This document shows, one piece after another, positions 33,081 to 44,600 of a stretch of DNA of 64,000 nt. Below the pieces are notes generated by a model. The model was not told the DNA's origin. It ran no database searches and saw only the letters and a program-made list of their open reading frames with translations. The position numbers and the translations under genes are program-made. The first letter of the stretch is position 1. Each line of letters starts with the position of its first letter. This DNA is from Opisthocomus hoazin. Taxonomy: Eukaryota; Chordata; Aves; Opisthocomiformes; Opisthocomidae. The DNA lies in assembly GCF_030867145.1 (NCBI RefSeq), contig NC_134414.1, forward strand, positions 70,438,814-70,502,813. Reading direction: 5' to 3'.

Positions 33081-36000
33081 GTGACAGAGGTGTGAATCGT
33101 ATCCGATTTGTTTCGTGGAATCGCTGCTGAAGCGCCGGGGTTGGCTTAGAGAAATGAAGCTGGTAACAGCCACGTGGAACCCTAATTAAAGAAAATGGTC
33201 GGTGCCGTTTCTTCTCCTTAAAATTCGCGTTACGTAAAAGCCCAGCAAACTGCCATCTTTTCTGAGCACGCGTTCGCAGGGCTGCAAATTAGGCAGCCCT
33301 ATATTGCCGGTATATTTAGCTATAGCAAGTACATGCTGCTGTCGAGTGCACTTGGTGCGTGTGCGTGGGAAGGAACCGATGCGATTAAAAACCGGTTTCA
33401 GCTCCTCTGCGTTGGAAAGTGAGAGGTATCGTAATTTCGGTTCTCGGAGGTGTTTTTTGGGTGGAAGAAATGGTTTCCAGTGCTTTGGAACTTAAATTAG
33501 TGAAGCGTTGCCTTAGTTCTCAGGTTCTTGTAGTACCTCTGGTCCTGCCTGTGATTTTGCCAGGCAGTAACAGAATATCATTAAAAAGGCTCTGATTGCT
33601 TTCCTGAGGCCTCTGAACAGTGAAGTATCGTTAGGGAATTAATGATACTTACAGGACTTGCGTTTAATCTTAGGTTCCGTCATGGGGAAAGATGGAAATG
33701 GAGACAGTTTTTAGTGCTGTTCTTTGTGAAACAACACCTTGCATTCTTACCTGCCTTTCTCTGCCCCACCCCCAGATAAATAGAGAATCTTCTGGGACTC
33801 CTTGGGAGATAAAACCAAATTAAGTTCTAAAATATTCAGAAGCCAGGTTCTGGGCTGAACTTTGCATTATTTCAAGCATTCTGTTTTGCCTGAAAGCAGC
33901 TGGCTCTCCATTTGTCTTTTCTAGGGCTGCATGAAGATTTTCATGTTTTAAACATGCATGAGAGCTGATTGAAAATTCAAGTAGTAGACATGCATGAGCT
34001 AGAGAGAGTTGGCGAGGCAGACGCTTCAAGTCTTAATTCAGAAATAAATTGAGTGTTGCAAATGTCAAAGCAAAAAGGGGAAAAAAGAAACACCATTAAT
34101 ATCTCCCTTCCCCCTTACTCACTTCCTACAGCAGGTCTGTCACGAAGTTTGAGTTTTTTTCAATTGTGACGGGCTGGGTATAGCCACAGCATTGCAGTTT
34201 GGTCTCTCTTTTGTAGTTGCAGAAAGCTTTTGTCAGCTTATTTCCTCAGAGGAACAAGAAAGTGATGAAAAATGGTTAAAAGAAAAGATAATTTTGGTCT
34301 TACTCTCGGATTCTGAATATCTTTGGGCATAGTCAAATTGTTAACCTGGCCTCAGGGGCTTCTCAGCAAGATTGCCGGAAACTCCTTTCTTACGTGGAGG
34401 TAACTGGCTGCAGTAGCTTCCAGCTCAGCGTGTTGGAACAGGAATTACTCCCAAGCTACCAGAAGAGTTGAGAGGCTGGCAGGAAGGAGCACAAATGCTT
34501 GGGCTTATAGATCCTCTTGTGCATGTGTTTATGGCTTTGTACATTGGCCGTTCCCTGTTGTTTTCTCATTAATTTTTCCAACCCCCTAGCTGTGGCCAAA
34601 GGTGAGAGGAATGGCAACTGGGATCCAAGCAGTGAGTAGCTGGCAGCGGCCTCTCAGCCATCCGCTGATCCTGGGCTCTTCCTCCTGTCTCCTTCAACAG
34701 GGTGTGAGTCAGCCCTCGTGGATCTCTGCCTTCCTCACTGTGGGAACTGGGGAGATGCCATAGCTGCTCCGTGCAGTGTCTGTGTAATGCGTCCTTAGCT
34801 GCGATCAGGTTTAGAGATTGCACGGAGTGAAGGGGGTGAGGAGTGTCTCTGGAAGCGGTGAAGGGGACGTTTTCAGAGAGGGCAGATTAGCTAATCAAGA
34901 GTTAATGGTGAGTATCAATATTTGACAAAGTGTTGGATGTGTATGTGATACCTTAAATAGTAGAGATGTTTGGATAATACAGGTATCAGAGGAAGCTCTA
35001 GGGTTGTGTGGGGAGATGTGACCTTGTTCTCTGCTTTAATGTGATGGTTTTCCTAACAAGTATTCCACAACGTGGAGTTTTGCGTGGCCATACAAGGGGT
35101 ACGCTTGAGCCTGGCGTGGAGTCTGGGTTACGCGTAGTTGGATCAAGAGTCAGATCTCTGTGTGTAATTTTGTGAGTGTACTGTAAAAACAAGGTACTGG
35201 TTTGGTAAGTCTAGATTCGGCATTGCACAAGAACTTTTTGCTTCCAGATCTGAACTTGTCTTGGAAGTAGTATAATTGTGTTTTTACGAAACTGTGCGAG
35301 AGCTGCTTGCCTGCTCTGGAGCTCTGTACAGTTCCAGCTTTGGAGACTTTGTTATGGCATGTTTGAGAACTTGATAAACTGCTGTGGTTAACGGAAAGTT
35401 GCACAGCAGTAGATGGCTTCTTTGGGATGCTTTCCTCTGTGCCATCCTTTTGTTAGAGGACATGATGACTGTTGTTTTCCTAACCTAAAAATATGAAAAT
35501 TTGTTGGTTTGGCAGTGTTCTGGTGTCTGTAAGTAGTCCTTGTTACCTTTTTCCTCTTAGTTCCCGGTAAGTTTGGGCTGTTAGAGAGGTGATAGGATAT
35601 TCAGAGAGGGTATTTCAAATTCTAATGAGAAGGATTGCCGTTCCTCAAAGGAAATGAGTGGTGCCCTTCCCACACCCCATAGTATTTTTTGATGTTTAAG
35701 TGTTCCAGAGCAAAAAGAGTACTTAATATGGAGCTTGCAGCAGTCATTTGTGAGATGAAGTCTGCGTTGGTAAAGCAAGCAAGCTTCAAGAAATAACCAG
35801 AATAATATTGTGCAAGTACTGGGTTTTTTAAACTGTTTTTTTAATAATGGCTTTTTGTATGCAGATACAAAGAGTTGAGACCTATTAATGAAAAAATGCT
35901 CCTAAGACCTCAACCAGGGATTGAATTTGCAATTCCATATTGTTTTTCCCTTCTGGAAACTCTTAGTGTTTGTTTAGAATAATTGTAGTGTCAAGTAGTT

Positions 36001-39000
36001 TATTTTACTTTGAAGCTTCACTGCCTATGATGAATGCCTGTGTAGACAGAAGGAACTGTAGAATAGCTGCCTACATTGTCAGTTCACAGCTTGCTGTGCG
36101 CTTTTTCCTTAGGCAGAAGATACTAGCTATATACTGCTCTTGCTGGTTTTGCTTTTAAAGGCTGTTTTCCCCCAACAGTTTTATCTTTGGGTGGGAAGAC
36201 AATTCACTGTACTCCATTCTGAGAAGAATGAGCTGCTTTTCAAAACAGGGTCCTAGACAGTTGTACATGATGTGACTCTGTTCTAGAAGAATACGGTTGG
36301 GTATGTATAGTTGAGATGGAACTCACCGCAGATATACAGTGCACTCTTCCACGGAAGTCTGGCAAAAGAGACAAAAATGAAAAGGTGATGGTCACAGAGC
36401 ATTTGTTCCTATCTGAGCCCAAATAAGTTTTGCCAGAATGATTATCTCGTACATGTGTCGTGTTACTCCAGTTTTGTTCTCATTCAAAGGAGTTTCAGCT
36501 TCCTCAAAATAATGCAGTCTTTCCTCATTCTTTGACCAGGGCTTCTTGACAGCTTGCAGGGCCAAGAAGAGGCCCTGGAGAAATCGCTGTATAGTTCAAC
36601 AGCAGAGAAGTTTGTTTGGGGAGTAGTTGAATGCAGAATAATCAGCAAAAATAGGTTAGTAGAAGACCATGTCAGTGCCTGTTGTTTAAAGGGCAGAACA
36701 CTGGATACATCCTATGAAGAATACCAAGCTCTACGTGGTCAAATTTCATGAGTAGTGTCTTGCAGCATTTTTCTGCTGGCTGTCATCAAAGAAAAGATTA
36801 ATGTCTCCTTATCTGCATGTATCTAATGTTAACAGGTTGCTAGAGCTCAAAAATATTTTGTGTTTCTGACTTTTATACTGATGGGAAAGATGGCAACTGG
36901 CTAATGGAAAAAAAGAGACAGGCCATGGATCCGAGAACCTTTTCCATACCTGCCAGGAGACCTGCTTACCTGTGGGATTCAGGATGGTGATTTTATTACA
37001 GAGGATTTTATTTCTACAGTACACTAACCAAAGAAGAAATAAAGCAAACCTGGCAGTTTCATGCAGTCTAAGAAGATCCCTTGTTTGTTTTGTTAAATAA
37101 GGAGTTGCCCTTAAGGTTCAGAATGCTGCATGCGAATTTGGGATATTATATCTTGAGAGCAATGAGTTCTATCAAAATACACGAACGTCTGTAAATGTCT
37201 GTAATACAGTTCTAGCCTTGGGGAGAAGTTTGTAATGGATGTCAGTGTCATTCTGTTAGACCAGCTAATCTTCTGGGAGCAAGCTTGCATGTCTGTCTTC
37301 TTCCCTCACGCCCACCCCAACCATAGCGGTTCGTCTGTTAGGTGACGCTCCTTTTCTCTGAGCCTTGCATACTTCTTTAGATCATTATGGCTACAGTCCT
37401 ACTACCACTGTGGTCTTGGAAAGGTATTCTGCAAGTTGGCTGTGAAAGACCTGTTCGTATAAGAAAGGTGTAGAGCTAAGCTGCTAGCACAGATGAACTT
37501 AGCTGAAATCTGTTATTGAATTAGGAATGACTAGGATTCTAGTACTGAAGAGCTTTAGGCCAGTCTTGTGGTGATGATACAGAAATTCAGTCACCCACCT
37601 GCTCCTTTCAGCCCTTGTTTGGGCTATCGTTTTTGTTTTGTCAAGAACGATATTTTCTTTAGGTTTGCTCTTGGTTTTATTCCAACAGAATGTCTTTCTA
37701 GCCCGGAAGGTGTATGGCCAAATGCCTTTGTGATTTGGTCATAAACATTTTCCAGAACTTTGATGGTCGATTTTTCAAAAGTGAAAAATTGTACAAGGAA
37801 GTTATACCTCTCTTATTAAAGATATGTCTCTGTATCCCCCCCCACGCTGATTTCTATCCTTTTTCTCATGCGTTAGTATGACAAGTCTGAAAATCAGTGT
37901 TTCATGCAGTTCTTTCTCGGGTCTTTTCTTTTTAGTCTGTTTTGCCCATCACTTATGATAGAGAAGTACAGCCTGACTTCCACGATTGGAAGGCCGTGTT
38001 AGCATGTTATGGAACCTTTCTGAGACAGGAAGATGCTGTTACTTGACCATTTACATTATTTTTATAGAATGGCTTCTTTTTATGGTGCGAAGCATGCCTG
38101 TGGTGCACGTGGGAGTAGTCTAGGACTGCGATCAGGTTTCATATGTTTACCAATTTTTGTATTCCTGATGCGGAACAACCTTTGAATACTACCTTAACGG
38201 TGTCTTACAAATAGAATGGTGGAAAAAGTTTTTTTTTTTTTTTTTTTTAAGGCCATACCAGTTCCTCATCTCATATACCATTCAAGTATGGTGTCATGGT
38301 AGCTGAGGAGGTGACAAAGAGAGGCAGGAACATAAGGTGTTGGACAGGGAGAAATGGTAGTGTGAGAAGATTACAGTTTTATCCTATAAAACATGAATGT
38401 GCATGGTAGCATTTCAGATCCTTACACAGTTTCCTGCTAGCTTAAACCTTCCTTCTCTTCCCACGAGAATTTTTTTTTGTGGTCCTGCCAAGCTTGTTGC
38501 ATCACCGGTAGTGTGATATTGCGCTGTCTCTGCTTGACTGAAGTGACTCCAGTGGCTTTCATTAAATAGGAAGAATGCTTCTCCTTATTAGGGTATGTAT
38601 GCAGAAGCACCTGATACTGAATAAGTTTAAAAGACCTAAAAAAAAAAAGCAAATAACAGAAGTGGGTTACAGGTGTGTGCCTTTGTAAGGAGTACTGTAA
38701 CAATTGTGGTTGGGGAATGTGCTAGTGGTGGGGTTTTTTTGACTACTTAAGCACTATATTCAATATTTCCCAAGGAAAAAAATAATGCAGAAATTTTTAA
38801 TTGGACCATAAATATTTTGATTCCTGCCAATTCTTTTGTATTGCACTCTAGTGTGATACTTTGAACACGAAAAGATACGTAGGTATGCATGTACAGTCTG
38901 TCTGGTGCGGTGAATCGGCAACAGGCACAGATCTGTTTCTTTGCTGCATGGACCGTACGTGAGGGTGAGTCTGGTGTGTCAGAATTCATCCACAATGTTT

Positions 39001-40899
39001 CAGCCATGTCTCGAGGTCAGTACGTACAAGACGAGTCGCAGTGACACACTGCACTTTGCTGTGAGTGTTGTCTAGCGTAGATCTGTTCAGAGTAGTTCTG
39101 CGAACGAGTTGCTCTGTGGTTTGGGAGAGGCTTCAGTGTAACTGCTTCATTTGTGGCGTTTGTTTGGATCTTAAGAATAAAATAAACCTTAGTCTGGCAA
39201 TTAAAATGTATTGCACTATTAATCTAGAATGCACAGAAGACTTCAGCATTGCACTCTTATGCTGAAATACAGAAAACTGTTCCCACAAAAGGGTTTCGGT
39301 GTTTCTTTGATAGAAGAGGAGCTGATCGTGTGAGGCAAAGCATGGAAACTAGGAAAACTGGGAGAAAAGGGCAAGTAGAGAGGTTTGGAGTGGAGGAGGG
39401 TTTGTGGCAGAGCTTCCGAATTCCTGAGGGGGAAAAAGGGGAGAAGAGGCTGCTTACTGACTTAACACTCTTCCCCTGACTTACCAGGGGAGTTCTTGCT
39501 CTCTAATTTCTTCAGCCCTCTCCTGCCCTCCAGCTGTTTGGTGTGAAGTGCAGTGAGGAAGGGCTCATCTGCTGGCCGCCTGAGGCGTGAGAGCTGCCGG
39601 AGGAGGGACTGCTGATCAGCCCTGGGCAAGGAGCAGGCTGTGCAGGGGTGGTGGGGGTGCCTGGTGTGAAGACAGCTCCTGGGAGGAGAGCAGGTGAACT
39701 GCTCCATCCTTCCATGCAAGCGAGAGGGGAATGGAAATGGCATCGGGGCAGCGTTGCACCTGCTGTGAGGTAAGTGCCCAGCCGTGGAGTGTGTCTGTCG
39801 CAGGAGGCAGGTCTGTGTGGGGGCCTGCCTGCCTGCCTTTCCGTCACAGGGCATGGCTGTGGTCTTGTTAGTTGCTGTTGTGGTTTTCACAGATGACTCA
39901 TGAAGTTGAACTTCAGAAGTCTCGGACTCCATCCCCACACACACATTTCTCTTGAATAGTTTTGAAGGCTTGTAAGAGGTTTTTTTAGCTGGCAAACATG
40001 CTGAAAATAGAAATACAGGTATGAAGCTTGCACTCTGTAACTACACCTGTGTATACTGAACACAGTTACCTTGTTGTTAGGTGTCAGCTGCCTTTCCCAA
40101 GCCTGTGTGTGACAGGGAGAACAGAAGATGTACCTCCATACAGAGTGTGCTACAAGTGGTGGTGTTCCGTGTGAAGAAAACTCGAATACCTGCAGACCTA
40201 GTGATGTAGCTTTGTATGTTTTTAAGGTGTGTTTCCCGCAGTAGTAGGGTCCTCATAGCTGAAGTGCATCCTGCAGCATGTGAGATGGCAGTGCTTGGTC
40301 TCTGCGGAATCTTGGGAAGCTTTTTCCGCTCGTGACAACAGCTGACTACGTTGTGTCCCTTTGGGAAGGGGAGAACTCCAGCAGAACGGTTGCTTTGAGG
40401 ATTACCCGAGATGAGGACTACGCAGAAGAGAGTCCAGCTCCACAAAACAGGCTGCCGCTTTGTTTCCTCTGATCTCGGCAGGATCTTTGATTTTTACTTG
40501 GGACTCGAGTCAACATGTATCAGTTAGGTGGAAATGATGCAATATCCAATCTCGGCCTCCTGTGACTGGCTCCGATTGCTTCCAGCTTTGCAGCCGTCCT
40601 GACTTCAGCCTGCACGGAGATGTCCTGGCGTGCGTGGGCCGGGAGGTGTGCGTGCTGCCGTGGCGTTCTGCCGTGGCGAGGGGGTTTCGCAGGCTCGATT
40701 TTGCAAGATTTGCGTTGATGAGAGGAGGAGTGCCTTGCTCGCTTCCTCTAATTGAAAGGAAAAGGCGTATTAGAACATGGTGGCTTCTCCTTTTCCTTAA
40801 GGGGAGTTAGGCTTCTCTGAGTGCGTCGTAGCTGAGCGTCGGGTTAGCTCTGGCTCCCGCACGTTTCAGCCTGAGCCCTTCATTCCGCTGCAGCTGAGG
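33081..40899. other. Intron 2 sequence, no recognised element
   Basis: AT-moderate intronic sequence with a T-tract at about 38229-38248 and scattered chance frames. I recognise no exon, LINE or RNA gene here. The absence of CR1 over nearly 8 kb contrasts with the density in intron 1. Confidence 0.45.
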
Positions 40900-41620
40900 T
40901 GTTTTGTGGGATGCCGGGCTGGTCCTGTCGGTGTTGCCGAGAGCTGGGGTCTGCCTGTGTGCCGAACGCCGCGGTGTTTTGACACTCGCTGGCTTTCTCC
41001 AGGTGCCTGCATTTTTCGGGAGGTGCTGACACATTCTCGGCGGCAGAGGAGACCGCGGCGCTGCGGACCTCGGGCTCTCGGCGAACGCGAGCGGCCTCCG
41101 GCTGCCTGCCTCTGCGAGGGAGCCCGCGGGGGCCGGCTGGGTGGGTGGCTGCGGGGGGAGGCTCGGCGGGGCGGCTCGGCGGCCTTTCGGTGGGCGGCAG
41201 CCCCTCCCCACGGCCGGCCTGCGCCGGGAGGGAGAGGGAGGGAGGGAGCGCGGGCTTCCCGCCAGCGCCATCTTGTGGGCCGAGCGCTGGCGGCTCGCCG
41301 GGGAGCGGGGTGACCCCCGGGGTCGGCCTGGCTGCGGGGCCCCGGGGGGGAGCGGGCAGGCGGGCGCGGCCCTGCCCTTAGGGGCTCGCCGGGGAGCGGG
41401 GTGACCCCCGGGGTCGACCTGGCTGCGGGGCCCCGGGGGGAAGCGGGCAGGCCGGCGCGGCCCTGCCCTTAGGGGCTCGCCGGGGAGCGGGGTGACCCCC
41501 GGGGTCGGCCTGGCTGCGGGGCCCCGGGGGGGAGCGGGCAGGCCGGCGCGGCTCTGCCCTTTGGGGCCCTAGGGGAGCGGGGTATTCTCCGGCCCTGCCT
41601 GAAGGGCTGGGGGCGAGGAC
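40900..41620 (+). promoter_or_regulatory. Third CpG island, within intron 2
   Basis: A CpG-dense block of about 0.7 kb stands out from AT-rich intron, 8.3 kb after exon 2. It has GC boxes and a YY1-type core (CGCCATCTTG, 41266-41275, site on the minus strand), then a 91-bp tandem repeat. It could be an internal promoter. Vertebrate ARHGEF7 is known to make shorter beta-PIX forms without the CH domain that begin downstream of it. Whether this island serves them, an antisense RNA, or nothing is not shown. Confidence 0.6.
41292..41583 (+). repeat. 91-bp GC-rich tandem repeat, about 3.2 units
   Basis: Units begin with GGCTCGCCGGGGAGCGGGGT at 41292, 41383 and 41474, exactly 91 bases apart. A degenerate partial fourth unit starts at 41565 (ggccctaggggagcggggt). 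The copies are almost identical: for example GTCGGCCTGG in units 1 and 3 against GTCGACCTGG in unit 2. Such similarity points to recent duplication or homogenisation. The minus-strand proline/arginine-rich frames here simply read the repeat. Confidence 0.95.
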
Positions 41621-44600
41621 TCGGCAGGTGGAATTCTGCTTCATGCTTCTCCCCCCCCGAAACATCAGCCGAAGTCAAAAAACCATTTGCAGTTTCTTTG
41701 ACCATTGTGTACTTTGCACAGCGTGGAGTGTGGCTCTGTTTCACCATTCAGTTGGCTGTGCTTCTTTGAATGGAGTGTTTAGAAACTATCAAGTAGCAGT
41801 TGCTTTTGAGTCCAATTTAGGAACAAAACATGAAAGACTGAGCCAAGCCCCTGCTCCAGTGCAAATCCTCAGTGCGAGTTGCCTCGCCAGCCCTGCGCAA
41901 GGTAGAGTGCAGTAGTGCAGCTGCCTCAGGCGGTGAAATAATAAAGGAAAAAGTACAGGAGGAGGGAGAACTCAACAACAAATATGTGCTGTTCCTAGCT
42001 GGTGTGCTTCCTGTTTGTGAAGGACACCTTCACAGATCCTCTCCTGCTAGAGCTGAGTGATTTTCCTTATATTCTTAATTTTTTTTTTCTCCCTCTGCCC
42101 CACGCTGTCTTGATTTCTACCCCCTGCCCTGACTTGGTTTCCTCAAGGAGGAGGGCATTAGAGTGGTTGTCAGAGAGAGGACTAGTGGTGGTTAGTGGTG
42201 GTGACATGCTTAATAGCTTTTTACAGATATATACTAGTTAAATATTTCGTGAAATTCCTGCCTGATGAAGTCTTCTCTCTGTGATGTCCACTCTTGCTTC
42301 ACAAGAACCCCTAGGCTGTTTTGTGGGATGATTTTAGGGAATTATGACGTGGAGGTGCTAGCAAAAGCAGTAGCTCTTGTCCTCTTAGGCTTGTACTGCT
42401 AAAAACCAAACAATAGTCCTAGCTTTAATTAAATTATCCCCCCCCCCCCATCTCTCCAAAGCAGAGATTTAACTGGTTTGATGCCTTCATGTAGATTGCT
42501 CTGCAGGTGAACGGCAAGGATGTGTTTGAGGGATACTTCTCTTTTAATGGCATTTTTAGGGTGACTTAAGTGTGCTGAGATTTGTCTAAATAGGACTCTG
42601 GTCTCTGTGCTGAAAGCACTGATGCTTTTTTTTTTCTTGGTCAGGTTTCTGTCTGAAAAATTTTAATAACAGGGTTTCTGGGTGTGCCAGGGCAGGGTTT
42701 GAGTGTTGGTTACAATGGCTTTTTCCCTCTCACACCTGCCTGGCAGTGACTGAGCATGGCGGAGCGGGACTTCCAGAGATGCTGACCAGCTTCGTGCATG
42801 GCTGTGTGCTAGGCAGCTTCCTCTGAAGCCAGGAAAATTAAATTGAATTGAAATAGCACAAAAGTATGTAGTGGTGGGATTATTGGTGGTCCAGTGTAAC
42901 CTTATCTGCTGGTGAATTTACCTGTAACAAAGGAAGCTGATTTAACTGGTTGCTGCTGCCAGAAGAGCAGGTCTGCTCGCTGCCTTTGCTTTCCCCTGCT
43001 CTCCCTGCTGTGACCATTTCATCTTGTTCTGGTTCTCACATGTGCCACCTGGCTGAGTAAATCCATAAAAATCCAACCTTCCCCTCCCTTTCACCCCCAG
43101 AAAACCCCATCAAAACAACCCAAACCAACAAGAGAAAATTGTGCTTCCCCCAAGCACGCTGCTGGTGAGATGGTGAGCCAGGTTGACCGAGTGCAGGGTC
43201 TGAGGGCCAAGCTTGGTGCAAGGGAGGCATGAGGGACACCTGTTAAGAGCGGTACCATGTATTTCAGCAGATGGCTGGATGGAGTTTGAAATCTTGCTCT
43301 AATTTTGAAACAAAATAGATTATTTTTGAGAACCCTGTTGACGGGCAGTTGCTCAAGAATCTGTCTGTGTAATGGGCAGGGGGTTTGGTTTGCTTGGTTG
43401 GGGCGCGGGAGGGAGTGTTAGGCTGTGGCAGCACCCTGGTTTAGATTAGTGTGAGCTGCAATGGAAACACCCCTAGCCAGGCATCCACCAATTCCGTATT
43501 TGACTTTCCTTACAACTCTGGCAACAAGCATGTGCTGCTGGAGTATTATTTTTACTTCATCTAGATGAGTTTATGCTGTTCCATGTTTATTCCTAAAGAA
43601 ATATGAGCAGAAACATCCTTTACTTTATTTTTAGATGAACTGCCAGATTCCCAGTTAACTCTTCATTGCTTCCCTGCCAGTCTCTGGTGGGTTAGATTTT
43701 TTTCCTTCCAGTGCAGCTGGCCACCTGAAGTGGATCAGAGTGGATCAGTTGAGTGACTGTGGCACAGAGGACACAGCGGAGAAGGGAGGGGACCGGGACC
43801 TCCTCTTTTGGCAGCAGCAACCCAATTTAAAACAAATAGACCTTTACTTACTTTTCATCTGGATCAGTCTATTCTTCAAATGTTTTGAGTTCTTTCAGTT
43901 AGTGCAAAGCCAAGAAACTGGGAGAGGGGGTGAAATGTATCCCCCCCACACACTTAATTAATGAATAAAAATGAGGTTTAAGAAAAAGACAGTTCCTAAT
44001 TCTAAAATCTTTCATCAGAAAGTGCCCAGAAGCAATTAGTTTTCAATCAGCAGACACAAACACTTCTGTTACATTAACTGGTTTTCCATGCAGAACGTGG
44101 TGAAACACTTTTTTTTTCTTGCATGTTCTGTACAGGTATTAGCTACATAGAGTGCCTTCAATATGTACATTTTAACTGATTACGATGTTTTGTCTAAAAG
44201 CAGCTGCAGTGCAGAAATCGTGACATAGTTTGTCATTTTCTGTCACTTGATGAAATTCTTTGTTCTCAGGTATGTTAAAGCATGTAAGGGTATGGAGATA
44301 GGGTGATCTCCCACTTCTTCTTCCTGAAGATTGATGCCCAGTGTTTAGGAAAGTGCGTGAACTACAAATCTGGAACAGGATGTTTATCTGTAGAAATCTA
44401 ATCATTATTCAGATAGGCCATTTGAATCAATCCACCCTGCAGGCTTGTGAGCATCATAAAGTAAATTACAAGAAAATGCATTTTCACACCCTTTGCCTTC
44501 GGCTAATTGTTCACCCTGGTGTCACGTGAACATTTTGCAAAAGATAAACTTAATGCGTAAATACAGCTAAAGTATTTTCCGTACTTGGCACTGAAACTGA

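Noticed and set aside
32187..33173. 328-codon minus-strand frame over the exon 2 island
   Set aside because: It is low-complexity proline/arginine/glycine reading of the CCCCT repeat and GC-rich DNA, antisense to a proven exon.
41378..41747. Proline/arginine-rich minus-strand frames with internal repetition
   Set aside because: The repetition comes from the 91-bp tandem DNA repeat read in shifting frames. It is not a protein repeat.
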